Assembly: GCF_024228315.1 (NCBI RefSeq)
Contig: NZ_CP100459.1
Span: forward strand, 31,861 to 95,860
Source: Halomarina pelagica
GTDB lineage: Archaea; Halobacteriota; Halobacteria; Halobacteriales; Haloarculaceae
Reading direction: 5' to 3'
DNA length: 64,000 nt
The first letter of the stretch is position 1, and each line of letters opens with the position of its first letter. A program made the translations under genes and the position numbers. Positions 45,311-54,710 of the stretch are shown here, piece after piece. The notes under the pieces were generated by a model that was not told the DNA's origin, ran no database searches, and saw only the letters and a list, made by a program, of their open reading frames with translations.

Positions 45311-45778
45311 GAACATCCGAGAGCACCGACAGGCAGAGATCGTCGTAAATAGCGTCTCGACGACAGCGACCCGCCCTGATTTTGATTCATCGAGTGACTC
45401 TATCGGAATATACTGTATTCGCCTCGTCCGACGTCACACCGTAGGCAGGGAGAGGAGGTTCGCAACGTACCCGAACAGAAGGCCGGAGCGGTGGGCAGAG
45501 CGTGACGACCGCGCTGACGGTCGTTTCTATCTCACCTCATCGCACCCCACCCACACCCCCCTCGTTTCCGACGTTAGCGACGCAAGGACAGTGAGAGGGT
45601 TCCGGTGGGGACGAGAGATACAATCGCAGGGACCGCTAAGATCGATCGTACGCGCCGATACGCGCCGCCGAAGTGACTGCTCGATCGAAATGGGTGAGGG
45701 CAATGAAGTCAGTTCGACGATAGGCCGGATAAATTGTTAGAAGAAGATATTTACCGATTTGCTATCGTGTATGTGAAT
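45311..45778. other. Post-orc region with third flippase fragment and reversed ORB
   Basis: No gene. 45433-45516 is a degenerate copy of the flippase 3' end (stop region outward). 45546-45576 is a reversed ORB with the same flanks as at 43241-43271; the homology continues to about 45640 (TACAATCGCAGGGA against TGTGATCGCAGGGA at 43314-43327). AT-rich promoter for the lipoprotein gene near 45729-45760. Confidence 0.65.
45433..45640 (-). repeat. Right direct repeat: flippase 3' fragment plus ORB
   Basis: Homologous in order to 43118-43339: flippase fragment, about 30 bp, reversed ORB, then GGTTCC-GT and ATCGCAGGGA segments. Together with the left copy it brackets the second orc gene. Confidence 0.72.
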
Positions 45779-46141
45779 ATGAGAAGGAGGGCAATACTGA
45801 CCCGGTCGGGGCTCGTCGGAGCAGTCTCCCTCGCAGGCTGCATCGGTTCCATCTTCGGTACGGTCCCCAAGGAGTTCAAGGTGCGAAACGACCGTGACGA
45901 GGCGGCGGAGGTACTCGTCACGATTATCGGAGACGACAGGGAGGTCTTCTCAAAGCGATACCGCCTCGCTAGCGGTCAGATCGTATCGGAGAAGTGGCCA
46001 GACGTCGGTGCAGAGACGTACACGATCGTGGCTACTGTCGACGGGTTTACCAGCGCGTTCACGTTCGACCCTGCAGATTGGTCCCGACGACACACCCCTG
46101 TTGTGAGGATATTTGAAACTGGTGTCGACGTAGAAGTGTAA
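45779..46141 (+). CDS. Small secreted lipoprotein, unknown
   Basis: 120 residues from ATG 45779 (MRRRAILTRSGLVG); the 15-codon extension upstream lacks support. A Tat-like RRR and a lipobox with C21 (VSLAGC) predict an exported lipid-anchored protein. The mature part (KEFKVRNDRDEAAEVLVTIIGDDREVF...) is an immunoglobulin-like beta sandwich pattern seen in many haloarchaeal lipoproteins. Lies between the direct repeat of origin 2 and the next secreted-protein gene. Confidence 0.72.
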   Translation: MRRRAILTRSGLVGAVSLAGCIGSIFGTVPKEFKVRNDRDEAAEVLVTIIGDDREVFSKRYRLASGQIVSEKWPDVGAETYTIVATVDGFTSAFTFDPADWSRRHTPVVRIFETGVDVEV

Positions 46142-46147
46142 TTCAGC

Positions 46148-46945
46148 TTAGTCGTAGTAATTAGCGCCCTCGTCGACTTCCGTCGAGAGGAGCCATCGCT
46201 TTCTCTCGTTTCCGAATTGGATGGCCGGACCGCCCGAACCCCAAGAGATGCCCGTGATGTCCACTTGATCCCAGGTATGGTAGTAATTAAATATTACGTC
46301 GCGGAGAGATGACGTGCTCCCGACCGCATTCATGTACGTTCCGACGTTCGCGGTGTACGTCTTGTCCGAATTCACCGGGTCGTCCTTGTATTTGAACGTC
46401 GCCCCCTCTGGTCGGTTCTCCCAGAGTTCGACCGAATCTGATTCGTACGTGTTGTAGTCGTAGTCATTTACGTAGCTCTGCTCGTGGTCGTAGAAGTTGT
46501 CGTTCCACCCGATAGTAACCGGGTCTTTCGGCGGCTCACCGTCGCCGGGATTATAGCTGAGAACGACCCAGTCCCAGTAGAAGTCCGCAACGTGCGTTCC
46601 CTCGTATCCGTCATGCTTACTAACCGTGAGAGCACGATCGATGTGACTCTTCTCGAGGTTCTGCGTCGAGAACCCATCACTCGAGGGTTTCGGTTGTCCT
46701 GGAGTCACGTAGTCTCGAGCCAGGACCTGTCGGGTGGTGAATCCCTGGTTCGAGAGCCACTGATTCCATTTATCAATCCCAGCGTGTTCACGGACCTCGA
46801 GTCCGGCTTCCCAGAGCGCCTTGAACTGAGCTGTGTTATCGGGACGTGCAGATCCCGCGACAGGGATGGTACCAACAGCGGCGCACGTTCCCAGGGCCTT
46901 CAACACCGATCGTCGACTTCTGGACTGGTTGGTATTCCGTACCAT
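46148..46945 (-). CDS. Tat-exported protein of unknown function
   Basis: 265 residues from ATG 46945. Twin-Arg signal SRSRRSVLKALG followed by a hydrophobic stretch and an Ala-x-Ala-like PVAGSA site; no lipobox. The mature protein is rich in Trp and Tyr (WNQWLSNQG, FYWDWVVLSYNPGDGEPP, YYHTWDQVDITGISWG) and Asp. No family recognised. Lower GC than the glycan genes around it. Convergent with the lipoprotein gene; 6 bp apart. Confidence 0.72.
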   Translation of the reverse strand: MVRNTNQSRSRRSVLKALGTCAAVGTIPVAGSARPDNTAQFKALWEAGLEVREHAGIDKWNQWLSNQGFTTRQVLARDYVTPGQPKPSSDGFSTQNLEKSHIDRALTVSKHDGYEGTHVADFYWDWVVLSYNPGDGEPPKDPVTIGWNDNFYDHEQSYVNDYDYNTYESDSVELWENRPEGATFKYKDDPVNSDKTYTANVGTYMNAVGSTSSLRDVIFNYYHTWDQVDITGISWGSGGPAIQFGNERKRWLLSTEVDEGANYYD

Positions 46946-47225
46946 CGTTCTATTTGATGTTACCCCTACACAATAAATTTTACTGAGCCTACAATTACGT
47001 AAAGGTTGTAAGATTGAATGGAAATTAGTGACGATACGAGGTATAATCTCGAAATGCGTTACAGCATTCATCACGTCGAACTGACTATCTTGATGATTTA
47101 TTGAATAGTAGTGGGTAGACGACGTCGTTGGGATCAAACTCGTCCGCCCCTCGTCAAGACCGAAGTTCCCTGGTAACTGCCTTATCGATACCGGTGAGTT
47201 ACTTCGACACGCATAGGACGACGCC

Positions 47226-48659
47226 TCACGCCGCGGGCCGGGGAACGAGGTTCGAGACGTACCCGAGCAGCAGCGACCGCAGCGGCGGGTAGAGCATGAC
47301 GACCGCGCCGTAGACGACCGCGCCGACGGCCACGACGGCCAGCAGTCGGGGGACGGTCGTGATCGGCACCTGCGCCCGGACGACGACGATGACGACCGAC
47401 ATGACCAGCGACGCAAGGACGCACCACGCGAGCTTCCAGTAGGGTAACTGCAGGGTGATGAACTCGGTGAGGTAGCGCACCCGGAGGAGCATCCCGGCGG
47501 TGAACGAGAGGGTCGTCGCGAACGCCGCCCCGATGAGTCCGAACTGCGTGACGAGCGCGACGTTCAGGACGAGGTTGAGCACGAGGGCGACGACGGTGGC
47601 CCGCGCGACGAGGTTCGGCTTGTCGAGTCCGAGCAGGCATTTCCCGACGAGGAGCTGGATCGCCTCCGGGATCTTTCCCGCGACCAGCACGATCAGCGCG
47701 AGCGAGGCGACCGCGAATCCCTCGCCGAAGACGACGCCGAGGATCTCGCGGGAGAGCAGCACCGCGCCGAACACCGACGGGATGATGAGAAACAGCGACG
47801 GGACGATGCTCGACGAGACGAGCCGCTCGATGCGGCCGGTCTCCGACCGGGCGTCCCACGCGCTCGTCTGCGGGAGGACCGACATGCCGATGGCGGATGC
47901 GAGCAGCGTCGTCACGCCCGCGACGCGCCAGGCGATCTCGTACGCGCCCACGGCCGACTGCGTGAGGAACAGCCCGATGACGAGCACGTCCATCCAGTTG
48001 TGCACCTCGATGCCGACGCTCGGGATGAAGTTGTACTTCGCGTAGTTGAACAGCGAGACGGCGTCCCTCGGGTTCGGCTTGCCGACGGGCGGTCGTTCGC
48101 GGAAGAGCGCCCAGGCCGAACTGAGCGCCGAGCCGACGAGGACGCCGAGGACGAGCGCCATCACGTCCACGCCGAGCAGGATGAGCACCACCGAGGTCCC
48201 CATCTGGATGAGCGAACTCAACAGCTGGATGTCGGCGGTATCGCCGACGCGGAGGTCGCCCCGGAGCCACGCCATCACCACCCGTTTCACCTGCGTCAGC
48301 GCGATGGCGGCGATCAACCACAGCGCGAGGGACGCCCCGATGTAGTCGTTGAGCGGCCCGCGAAAGAGTACGATCCCGAAGGCGACGAACGCGACCAACC
48401 CGAGCATGAGCGCCACGGCCGAGGAGACGACGCTCCCGGCGTCCTGGCCGCCGCTGATGCGCTTTTCCATCGCCGTGACGATTCCGATGTCCGAGGCCGT
48501 GACGAGGACGCTCGACACCGCCTGAAACAGGAAGAAAACCCCCATCTGCTCGCTGCCGAGTTCGCGGGCGAAGAACGCCATCGCGACGAACGAGACGGCG
48601 TTCGTCGCGATCTGTGCGCCGAACAGCTTGACACTCGACTTCGAGATGTTCATCGACAT
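47226..48659 (-). CDS. Oligosaccharide flippase (MATE/Wzx-type)
   Basis: 477 residues with 12-14 hydrophobic helices. KLFGAQIATNAVSFVAMAFFARELG is the N-terminal helix pair of polysaccharide flippases; FNYAKYNFIPSVGIEVHNWMDVLVIGLFL and CLLGLDKPNLVARATVVALVLNLVLN follow the family order. Moves lipid-linked oligosaccharide across the membrane. The PLP aminotransferase-like gene starts 21 bp upstream on the same strand. Its 3' end is copied at 43118-43210 and, degenerate, at 45433-45516. Confidence 0.9.
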   Translation of the reverse strand: MSMNISKSSVKLFGAQIATNAVSFVAMAFFARELGSEQMGVFFLFQAVSSVLVTASDIGIVTAMEKRISGGQDAGSVVSSAVALMLGLVAFVAFGIVLFRGPLNDYIGASLALWLIAAIALTQVKRVVMAWLRGDLRVGDTADIQLLSSLIQMGTSVVLILLGVDVMALVLGVLVGSALSSAWALFRERPPVGKPNPRDAVSLFNYAKYNFIPSVGIEVHNWMDVLVIGLFLTQSAVGAYEIAWRVAGVTTLLASAIGMSVLPQTSAWDARSETGRIERLVSSSIVPSLFLIIPSVFGAVLLSREILGVVFGEGFAVASLALIVLVAGKIPEAIQLLVGKCLLGLDKPNLVARATVVALVLNLVLNVALVTQFGLIGAAFATTLSFTAGMLLRVRYLTEFITLQLPYWKLAWCVLASLVMSVVIVVVRAQVPITTVPRLLAVVAVGAVVYGAVVMLYPPLRSLLLGYVSNLVPRPAA

Positions 48660-48680
48660 GGTGGTGGTAGTGGGTGGGAA

Positions 48681-49796
48681 TCAACGGACGCGCGCGGCGA
48701 GGCGATCGACGTCCGCAGGGGTCATATCCTGATGGGCCGGGAGGAGCACCAGTCGCCGCGCGCGTTCGTTCTCGGCTCGATACTCGGGGTTCCCCTCGAC
48801 GCCCGACGGGAGCGTCGGCCACGCGAACGCGCTCGCCACGCCCCCGAGCGAGTCGACGAGCGCCGCCGGGTCGTCGGCGACGACCGGATAGAACCACGGA
48901 CAGACGCCGGTCGGAAGGTGCTCGAAGGGCGGGGCGAACCGGTCGTCGCCCGCCAGGTGGTGGTGCCACCTGGCGAACGCCGCGCGCCGGTTCACCGTCA
49001 CCGCGACGGGGTCGATGCGCGTCAGCGCCGTCGACGAGAGCTTCGACATGCGGACCTTCGATCGCTGGTACTCGCCCACGGGATCGTCGGAGGGCGGGAG
49101 GTACGGCGTATCGTCCCCGTTACAGAGGTGATCCACGAACTCGAGGGCGGCCTCCCCGACCGACCCGGTCGCGGAGAAGGCGGCCCCGGCGCAGTAGCGG
49201 TAGTCGGCGCACGTGTAGCGGTCGCGAACGCCGGTTAGCGGCAACCGTTCGGTCGGATCGACCCGCGAACTGTTGAAGTACAGCACCGCCCCGTCCGGGA
49301 CGGGGAGCGTCTTGTGGAGGCTCGTGAACCCCACGTCGCCGAACGTCCCCAGGAGGCGACCGTCGCGGCGGCTGAGCGTCGAGTGGGAGTTGTTGTCGAT
49401 GAGCGCGAGGTCGTGGCGGTCGGCGAGCGCCGCGATCTCGTCCAGACGGGGCTGGGGGAACCCGAAGTAGTGGACGACCACGATCGCCGACGTCTCGTCG
49501 TCGAGACGCGCCTCGGCGTCCGCCACGTCGGCGGAGAGGTCGTCCGCGACGCGGTAGAAACGCGGCTCGACGTCGAGTTCGTGGAGCGGTTCGACGACCC
49601 CCGGCGGGAGGTACGACGGCAGGAGGACGTTCGTCCCGGGGCAGTCGAGCGCGACCAGCGCGCTGCGGAGCGCGATCTTGCTGCTCGAACAGAAGCGATA
49701 CGGGACCCGCGACCCGTCCACGACGGACTGGACGCTCCGGCGCGACGGCGGGAGCAGGGGCCACGGTCGCCTCCGGGGGAACGACGGGGGACTCAT
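48681..49796 (-). CDS. DegT/DnrJ/EryC1/StrS-like PLP aminotransferase family protein
   Basis: 371 residues. SSSKIALRSALVAL, then VHYFGFPQPRLDEI, D134 in LIDNNSHST (pyridine-N Asp) and K162 in TSLHKTLPVPDGAVL (Schiff-base Lys). The Lys context differs from classical aminotransferases (HKT instead of xxxK in a Ser-rich loop) but is normal for the relaxed archaeal subgroup. Likely makes amino sugars for glycans. Followed by the flippase on the same strand. Confidence 0.85.
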   Translation of the reverse strand: MSPPSFPRRRPWPLLPPSRRSVQSVVDGSRVPYRFCSSSKIALRSALVALDCPGTNVLLPSYLPPGVVEPLHELDVEPRFYRVADDLSADVADAEARLDDETSAIVVVHYFGFPQPRLDEIAALADRHDLALIDNNSHSTLSRRDGRLLGTFGDVGFTSLHKTLPVPDGAVLYFNSSRVDPTERLPLTGVRDRYTCADYRYCAGAAFSATGSVGEAALEFVDHLCNGDDTPYLPPSDDPVGEYQRSKVRMSKLSSTALTRIDPVAVTVNRRAAFARWHHHLAGDDRFAPPFEHLPTGVCPWFYPVVADDPAALVDSLGGVASAFAWPTLPSGVEGNPEYRAENERARRLVLLPAHQDMTPADVDRLAARVR

Positions 49797-49998
49797 CGAC
49801 GACGGGAGACGACGGGGACTGAAGGCGGTACCCGACGGTGCTCGCGCACGCAGTGCATCAGTGGCTACCGATCGGTCCGCGGGGCATTGTTATGAGCGGC
49901 TTATGTCGAAGCGGGCGGCGCGGCGTGCGGAGTTATACCGCGCCGCGTGTGGTGGGTATCGCCGTCACCACCCACCGGTTCTGATGCTCACCCCGATA

Positions 49999-51303
49999 CT
50001 ATCCCCCGCCCGCGTCCGGTACCGGGGCGTCCTCCGACAGCGGACGTACCGCCGCGAGCGTGACGACGGCGAGCGCCAGCGCGGCGACGGCGGCGACGCC
50101 GAGCAGGGGCCGGTACCCGGTCGCGGCCGCGACCCCGGCGAAGAAGACGGGGCCCGTCGCCCGACCGAGGAACGTGGTGCTGTTGCGGATGCTCAGTGCG
50201 CCCGCGCGGAACCGTCCCGGGACGAGGTGGCTCACCGCCGCGTCGACGGCGGGCACGCTCAGCCCCAGCCCCGCGCCGAAGACGAAGACGGCCGCCGCCA
50301 CGACCGCCGGCGAGGGGGCGATCCACGCGCCCGCGAGGCCGACGCCGTAGCAGGCGTACCCCGCGGCGACGAGTTGCTGGTTCGTGAAGCGGCGCGCCAG
50401 TCGCCCGTTTCCCATCGAGACGACGATCGCGGCGATCTCGGAGGCGGTCAGCGTCAGCCCGATGAGCAGCGGCGAGAGGGCGAACTCCGCCGACAGCAGG
50501 AACGGCAGGGCGGTGATGATCGCACCGAGGGCCAGCGCCTCGGTGACGAACGCCGCCCCGTAGTACGTCAGGGCGTCGCGACCGGCCAGCGCGCGGGCGG
50601 CTCCGCGCAGGTAGGCGAGGCTCCGCGTCTCGCGCTCCGACTCCGGCTCGTCGAGCAGGACGTACGCCGCGACGGCGACGGGTAACCCGACGAGGTACGC
50701 GAGGAACGGGGCGTTCCAGGAGATCGCCGCCAGGACACCGCCGACGATGGGAAACACCGCCGCACCGGCGGCCAGCGCCGCGTTGTTCGCGCCGAAGACG
50801 GCGTTGCGCCCGACGCCGTCGAACGCGTCGGCGATGATCGTGACCGTCGTGATGAAGATGCCCGCCGAAGCGACCCCCTGGACGAGGCGGATCAGGAGCA
50901 CCGTCGCGAAGTCCGGCGCGACGGCGATGGCCCCGCCCGCGACGCTGAACACGACCAGCGACGGGACGAGCACGCGCCGTCGGCCGACCCGGTCCACGAC
51001 GACGCCGATGAACGGCGAGAGGACGATGCCGACCGCGAAGTACGCGCTGACGAGGAGGCTCGCCTCCGCGTCGGCGAGCGCGAACGCGTCCCGGACGACC
51101 GGCAGCGCCGGACTCACGAGCGGGACGCCGAGCGGCGCGAGCAGCGTGCTCGCCAGCACGACCTGCACCGTCGGGGAGCGCCAGGGGACGCCCGCGCTCG
51201 ACTCGGGAGCGGCCGATCCGGTCGCGGACGGATCAGTGACCGCCGATCCGTCCGCGAGGTCGGGATCGCTCGCCTCGCGGCCCCGGTCGTCTCGTGTTGA
51301 CAT
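49999..51303 (-). CDS. MFS transporter
   Basis: 434 residues, 12 helices. Motif A variant GVVVDRVGRRRVLVP in the loop between helices 2 and 3, AFALADAEASLLVSAYFAVGI before it. N-terminal 36 residues are a disordered Asp/Ser-rich cytoplasmic extension. Drug exporter branch likely; substrate unknown. Divergent from the FilR1 regulator, which may control it. Confidence 0.88.
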   Translation of the reverse strand: MSTRDDRGREASDPDLADGSAVTDPSATGSAAPESSAGVPWRSPTVQVVLASTLLAPLGVPLVSPALPVVRDAFALADAEASLLVSAYFAVGIVLSPFIGVVVDRVGRRRVLVPSLVVFSVAGGAIAVAPDFATVLLIRLVQGVASAGIFITTVTIIADAFDGVGRNAVFGANNAALAAGAAVFPIVGGVLAAISWNAPFLAYLVGLPVAVAAYVLLDEPESERETRSLAYLRGAARALAGRDALTYYGAAFVTEALALGAIITALPFLLSAEFALSPLLIGLTLTASEIAAIVVSMGNGRLARRFTNQQLVAAGYACYGVGLAGAWIAPSPAVVAAAVFVFGAGLGLSVPAVDAAVSHLVPGRFRAGALSIRNSTTFLGRATGPVFFAGVAAATGYRPLLGVAAVAALALAVVTLAAVRPLSEDAPVPDAGGG

Positions 51304-51429
51304 ACCCCACTGTAGGCGAGACGAGTCGTTATAGTTAATTTTCGAGAGATGTTTTCCGCTGCGCGAGCGCGTTCTCGTCCGGGACCCCGGCCGCCAGACG
51401 AGAGCCGTCTCACGCCCTGAGATACGGTT

Positions 51430-52359
51430 ATGTTCGTTCGTCGCCTGCTAGCTCTCCTGGAGGTGGCGACCGAACGGTCCGCCAGAAGACACATGGGGCG
51501 CACGGTCATCGACGAACTACGACGGGAGGCGGCGCGACTCGACGTCCGCGATCGGATGGACGACGAGGAGCGCATCGACACCGAACGGCTCTGCGAGTAC
51601 GTCCGCCACGGGCCGCTGCTGGAGGCGCTGTTCGACGGACCGCTCGACAGGCGGGACATCGAGGAGTGCCTCGGCGTCTCGCGGGCGACGAGCCACCGCT
51701 TCACCCGGTGGCTCGAAACGGAGGGCCTCGCGACGAAGGTAGACGGGCAGTTCGCCCTGACGGGCCAGGGCGCGGTCATCGCCGAGGAGATCCTGCGATT
51801 CGAGTTGCACGTCGCGGCGGCCCAGCGCCTCGCGCCGCTGCTGTCGAGCATCTGTGACCACCACCGGGAGTTCGTGATCGAACCGTTCGCGGACGCGACG
51901 GTCACGACGGCCGATCCCGCGGACCCCTACAGGCCGGTCCGGCGGTTCGTCTCGCTCGTCGAGGAATCGACCACCCTCCGGGGGTTCAACACGACGGCGA
52001 TGGCCCCGCTCACGATGCAGTCGTTCTACGAGCGACTCTTCGGCGAGATGGAGACGGAGATCGTCTACCTGCCGAGCGCCGTCGACGGACTCCTCGCGTC
52101 GTACCCCGAGCAGGCCGAGCGAGTGCTCGAGACGGGCCGGCTCACGCTCTTCACGCGCGAGGCGCTCCCCTACGGACTGGCCATCTTCGACGACCGGGTC
52201 GGCATCGGCGGCTACGACGAGGACACAGGCCTGCTCCGGGTGTTCGTCGACACCGACGCCGAACGCGCCCGCGAGTGGGCCGAGCGCGTCTACGAGCTGT
52301 TCAAGGAGGATTCGGACCCGCTGGAGCGGGTTCGAGAATTCGGCGCGATGACGGAGTGA
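51430..52359 (+). CDS. FilR1-domain winged-helix transcriptional regulator
   Basis: 309 residues as the longest frame; ATG 51493 or 51556 (MDDEERIDTERLCEYV) is likely the true start because the first 42 residues have no domain. Winged helix near LLEALFDGPLDRRDIEECLGVSRATSHRFTRWLETEGL. C-terminal FilR1-type sensor domain: FNTTAMAPLTMQSFYERLF, TLFTREALPYGLAIFDDRVGIGGYDE. A one-component regulator common in haloarchaea. Divergent from the MFS exporter. Confidence 0.82.
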   Translation: MFVRRLLALLEVATERSARRHMGRTVIDELRREAARLDVRDRMDDEERIDTERLCEYVRHGPLLEALFDGPLDRRDIEECLGVSRATSHRFTRWLETEGLATKVDGQFALTGQGAVIAEEILRFELHVAAAQRLAPLLSSICDHHREFVIEPFADATVTTADPADPYRPVRRFVSLVEESTTLRGFNTTAMAPLTMQSFYERLFGEMETEIVYLPSAVDGLLASYPEQAERVLETGRLTLFTREALPYGLAIFDDRVGIGGYDEDTGLLRVFVDTDAERAREWAERVYELFKEDSDPLERVREFGAMTE

Positions 52360-52557
52360 GGAGCGGTACTCTTCGGCGTCGTCCGTCGTTCCCATACCGC
52401 CGTCGCGGGTGTCACACCTGTGACGGCCTTGGAATCGGGATCGAACGCGACGGCCGAGCGCTCGGCGGCGGCGTTCGAAGGAAATGACACCACTTCAGAT
52501 ATTCACGGTATCGACCCGTGTTTTCCGATGTTTCCGCTGTTACCGATATTTTATATA

Positions 52558-52587
52558 GGACACCCACCCGTCGTTTCCGCTGTTCTC
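52558..52587. repeat. Left arm of perfect 30-bp inverted repeat
   Basis: Exact reverse complement of 54681-54710; contains TCGTTTCCGCTGTT. The two arms are 2.1 kb apart and enclose the third orc gene and its boxes. Confidence 0.9.
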
Positions 52588-52732
52588 AGGACTCGGTTAC
52601 ACAGGCATCGTTGGGATTGGGACGGGTTTGCTCCCGGTAGAGAAACGAGTAGCGGCGAACCGAGTGTCATCACGGATTTTCGAACGATCCGGTGACTATC
52701 GTGGCGTGAACGAGGAGGCATCCCGACGCGGG

Positions 52733-52752
52733 GCCCCTCATTTAGACCACTA
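52733..52752 (-). repeat. ORB3 box, reversed
   Basis: GCCCCTCATTTAGACCACTA, reverse complement of the TAGTGGTCTAAATGAGGGG box. It lies at the 3' side of the third orc gene. Confidence 0.65.
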
Positions 52753-52807
52753 ATCCAGACATATTTCGTCCGGCGGTATGAAGGATGGATGCCCACGAAC
52801 AGGACGA

Positions 52808-54142
52808 TTACGACGCTGCGCGCTCGCGGAGTTCGTCTGCCGTAGCGAGGCTCGGAAGGTCATCACTGACGGCTCGAAGGGCGACATCGGGATCGACTTG
52901 AAGCCAGTGTTCGCGCGCGTTCTTCTTTTTTCCGTCCGTGAGCTGAGAGCCGACTATTTCGAGGAAGCGTTGCTCGCGAAGGAGCAGATAAACGCCGTTG
53001 TAGGTGAGTTCTTTCAGGTCAGCGACCCCACAGACGTTCTTATACCGGTCATATATCTGCGACGTCGAAAACGCCGACTCGTCGGAGGTGAGGTGTAAGC
53101 TTGCGAGCGCATAGAGGACGGCCTTCGCCTGCGGCGTGTTCCCTCGCATCAGTTCGCGTACTCGATCGACTTCCGCGTGGTCTGCTACGTGTTCAAGATG
53201 GACTTCCGTAACGGCTTGGTCACCTGCTTTTTCTGCGGCTTCCCCGGCCGCTTTTAATACGACGATGGCTTTCCGGGCATCCCCGTGTTCCTGAGCACTG
53301 AGCGCGGCACACTTTGCGATGACTCCCGCTTCGAGAACTCCCTCGTGGAAGGCATCACGTCGGTTTTTGAGGATGAGTTGCAACTGTTCCGCATCGTACG
53401 GTTTGAACACGAAGTCGACCTGATGGAAGCTACTGTCTACGCGTTCACTCAATCGTTCTTTGAAGCGAACTTTGTTACTGATCGTAACGATACCCAGGTT
53501 GCAGTCGGTAAACCGGTTCTCTTCCGCCCGTGAGAGTTTGTTGAGCACGCCTTCGGCTTCCCCCTCGGCACTGACTTCACGAAGACCGTCGACCTCATCT
53601 AGAATGATAATAGCGTGGTCGAAATTTGAGAGAATATCTTCCCAGAGATAAGCGTAATAGTCGTCTGCTCCGATACCCCGACGCGGTATCTCGAGACCGA
53701 GATCGTGTTCTTGGTTGAGTGAACGAGCGATCGTCTTCGCCGCTTTCGTCTCCGTGGTCGCCGACGAACAGTCAACGTACACCGTCGCGACATCTATTCC
53801 GCGGTGGATCGCAGTGATCTGTGCACGTTGAGTAACGTGCCGAGCGACGAGCGACTTTCCAGTCCCTGTCTTACCATAGATGCCAATATTGTTCGGCGCT
53901 TCGTTCTTGGTAACGACCCCAATCTCGTTCGCGATCCGCTGTATTTCGGTATCACGGCCAACGATACGATCCTCATCGGGCACGTGACCGATCCGTAGAA
54001 GATCTTTGTTGGCAAAGATTCTACATTCAGAACTGGGCTCATCTGGTGGAGGGAATAACGGATCGTTTGCTGGATTCGTTACGTTAGCTTGAACGGCAGA
54101 CTCCGATTGCGCTGAAGGACCTTTGTTAACATCACTATCCAT
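52808..54142 (-). CDS. Orc1/Cdc6 family replication initiator (third)
   Basis: 444 residues from ATG 54142; the 54169 start (adding MSVFDIMNI) is disfavoured because a TATA-like CTTATGTA lies at plus 54170-54177. IVGRDTEI (60-67), Walker A GKTGTGKS (90-97), Walker B IIILDEVDGL, sensor TISNKVRFKERLSERVDSSF, EHGDARKAIVVLKAAGEAAEKAG, winged helix near SQIYDRYKNVCGV. Loads MCM at its boxes. Divergent in sequence from the second Orc. Confidence 0.94.
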   Translation of the reverse strand: MDSDVNKGPSAQSESAVQANVTNPANDPLFPPPDEPSSECRIFANKDLLRIGHVPDEDRIVGRDTEIQRIANEIGVVTKNEAPNNIGIYGKTGTGKSLVARHVTQRAQITAIHRGIDVATVYVDCSSATTETKAAKTIARSLNQEHDLGLEIPRRGIGADDYYAYLWEDILSNFDHAIIILDEVDGLREVSAEGEAEGVLNKLSRAEENRFTDCNLGIVTISNKVRFKERLSERVDSSFHQVDFVFKPYDAEQLQLILKNRRDAFHEGVLEAGVIAKCAALSAQEHGDARKAIVVLKAAGEAAEKAGDQAVTEVHLEHVADHAEVDRVRELMRGNTPQAKAVLYALASLHLTSDESAFSTSQIYDRYKNVCGVADLKELTYNGVYLLLREQRFLEIVGSQLTDGKKKNAREHWLQVDPDVALRAVSDDLPSLATADELRERAAS

Positions 54143-54371
54143 GATATTCATAATATCAAAGACAGACATACATAAGCATTGATCTTCGATCGAACCCCGC
54201 TTAGACCACTAACTACATTTAGACGGGGTGAAGAACCCGATTCCACGATGTGTGCTTATTTACATGAGAGGTAGATTCAGAACACAAACTGACGTACATA
54301 TTGGGTCTCAGGATAAATTATCGTAGGATGAATTAGAAGATCGTGGTCCTCCTCAACCTCTTCAACTAACC

Positions 54372-54573
54372 CTCACCCCCCTCATTTAGACCACTCCGGT
54401 AGTGGGAGTTCTCCAGACATAGTAATTACGCCACTAATGAATCTTTCTTTGACGGAAAAAATTTCCCCATACATAGTTTTCTCTCAATGAAAAGGAGAAT
54501 GATCTAAATGAGGAGGGGGGGGTTCGTCCCGGTACAGGTTGTCAGCATAGGTGGTCTAAATGAGGGGGGAGGG
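54372..54573. repeat. Inverted ORB3 box cluster
   Basis: 54372-54397 in one orientation and 54501-54525 plus 54550-54573 in the other; consensus TGGTCTAAATGAGGGGGG. The G-tract lies 3' of the core, as in known archaeal ORBs, but the core differs from the other two families here. Confidence 0.75.
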
Positions 54574-54680
54574 AGCCGACGAGAGATGTCATTGAAACGA
54601 GTGCAGATAACAGTCTGTACCCACGAAAAATCAGCGTCGCTGAAACGACGTTCCCAGCCCGCCCCACCGCATCGGCTCTC

Positions 54681-54710
54681 GAGAACAGCGGAAACGACGG
54701 GTGGGTGTCC
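54681..54710. repeat. Right arm of perfect 30-bp inverted repeat
   Basis: GAGAACAGCGGAAACGACGG and ten further bases, exact reverse complement of 52558-52587. Confidence 0.9.

Larger units (their letters stand above)
52360..52807. other. Right flank of the third orc locus
   Basis: No gene. Contains the left arm of the 30-bp inverted repeat (52558-52587), a related CCGATGTTTCCGCTGTTACC at 52526-52545, and a TTTAGACCACTA box at 52733-52752. Confidence 0.55.

Noticed and set aside
46148..47416. Extended minus-strand frame joining the Tat protein to a Ser/Arg-rich leader
   Set aside because: Upstream part is a shadow of the flippase gene; a clear Tat signal with Met at 46945 sets the start.
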